DNA of 5,543 nt from Xanthobacteraceae bacterium (GTDB lineage: Bacteria > Pseudomonadota > Alphaproteobacteria > Rhizobiales > Xanthobacteraceae): the NCBI GenBank assembly GCA_030043175.1, contig JASHYD010001459.1:1-5543 (forward strand), in the 5' to 3' direction. The stretch's first letter is position 1, and each line of letters starts with the position of its first letter. Position numbers and translations under genes: made by a program. The notes below the pieces were generated by a model. It did no database searches, had not been told where the DNA came from, and saw only the letters and a list, made by a program, of their open reading frames with translations. Positions 5,431 to 5,543 of the stretch are shown piece by piece.

Positions 5431-5543
5431 TTACGGATTTAGGCGGACGGTCAAGTACCATTTTAGGAAATCATCGAACAGCGCCTGACGCTCGGTGTCC
5501 ATGAGTTGAGGGGCAGGCTTTTCATTCTTTTCGCCGTTTCCTG
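5431..5543 (-). CDS. C-terminal end of an unidentified protein (partial, continues beyond window)
   Basis: The minus-strand frame runs open from the window edge to a TAA at 5431-5433, giving 36 residues. They start with a polar, Lys/Glu-rich linker (GNGEKNEKPAPQL) followed by a likely terminal helix with a Phe/Leu/Trp/Tyr face (MDTERQALFDDFLKWYLTV) and the end RLNP. The linker-plus-amphipathic-helix pattern is protein-like, unlike the low-complexity shadow frames nearby. An ATG at 5502 exists but has no Shine-Dalgarno, so I take this as the end of a longer gene rather than a 23-residue peptide. I do not recognise the family. The TAA is followed downstream by the non-coding stretch; no terminator is evident. 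Confidence 0.5.
   Translation of the reverse strand, partial: GNGEKNEKPAPQLMDTERQALFDDFLKWYLTVRLNP

Noticed and set aside
3151..5466. GTACCATTTTAG occurring at 3151-3162 and again at 5455-5466
   Set aside because: About one shared 12-mer is expected by chance in a sequence this long, one copy is inside the partial coding end, and no flanking similarity extends the match.

Overview
This GC-rich window looks like an alphaproteobacterial, probably rhizobial (Bradyrhizobium-like) accessory region. The inference rests on a FixL/FixJ-type two-component pair, a Tat-exported amidohydrolase of a kind common in soil rhizobia, and several short ORFs resembling the small uncharacterised proteins abundant in rhizobial genomes. 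Coding density is low (roughly half the window) and at least one small gene is visibly broken, as is typical of a decaying genomic or symbiosis island. The organism assignment is inference from protein resemblance; no rRNA, tRNA or species marker is present.

Layout. Positions 1-203 hold the C-terminal end of a sensor histidine kinase, whose stop overlaps the start of a FixJ-family response regulator (196-816). A 501-bp non-coding stretch follows, with a GC-rich hairpin and a 10-bp tandem repeat. Convergent to it, on the minus strand, lies a 591-residue Tat-dependent amidohydrolase (1318-3093). Upstream of its start is a small inverted repeat overlapping a possible -10 element.

From 3139 to the end there are no large genes. 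A divergent pair of small helical proteins (minus 3706-3930, plus 4175-4390) flanks a 244-bp gap containing a near-perfect palindrome. Next comes a minus-strand pseudogene of a small Cys-rich, zinc-binding-like rhizobial protein (4529-4915), broken by an in-frame TAG and a lost Cys. Several compact inverted repeats follow, and the last 113 bases carry the C-terminal end of a minus-strand gene that continues beyond the window.

How the genes relate. The kinase and regulator almost certainly form one co-translated signalling pair. The amidohydrolase is convergent to them and so is not in their operon; nothing visible makes it their target. I see no CRISPR array, recognisable transposase, phage gene, toxin-antitoxin pair or defence cassette. 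The most informative observations are the stop-interrupted zinc-binding-like pseudogene, the active-site variation in the amidohydrolase, and the small palindromes next to small-gene starts.
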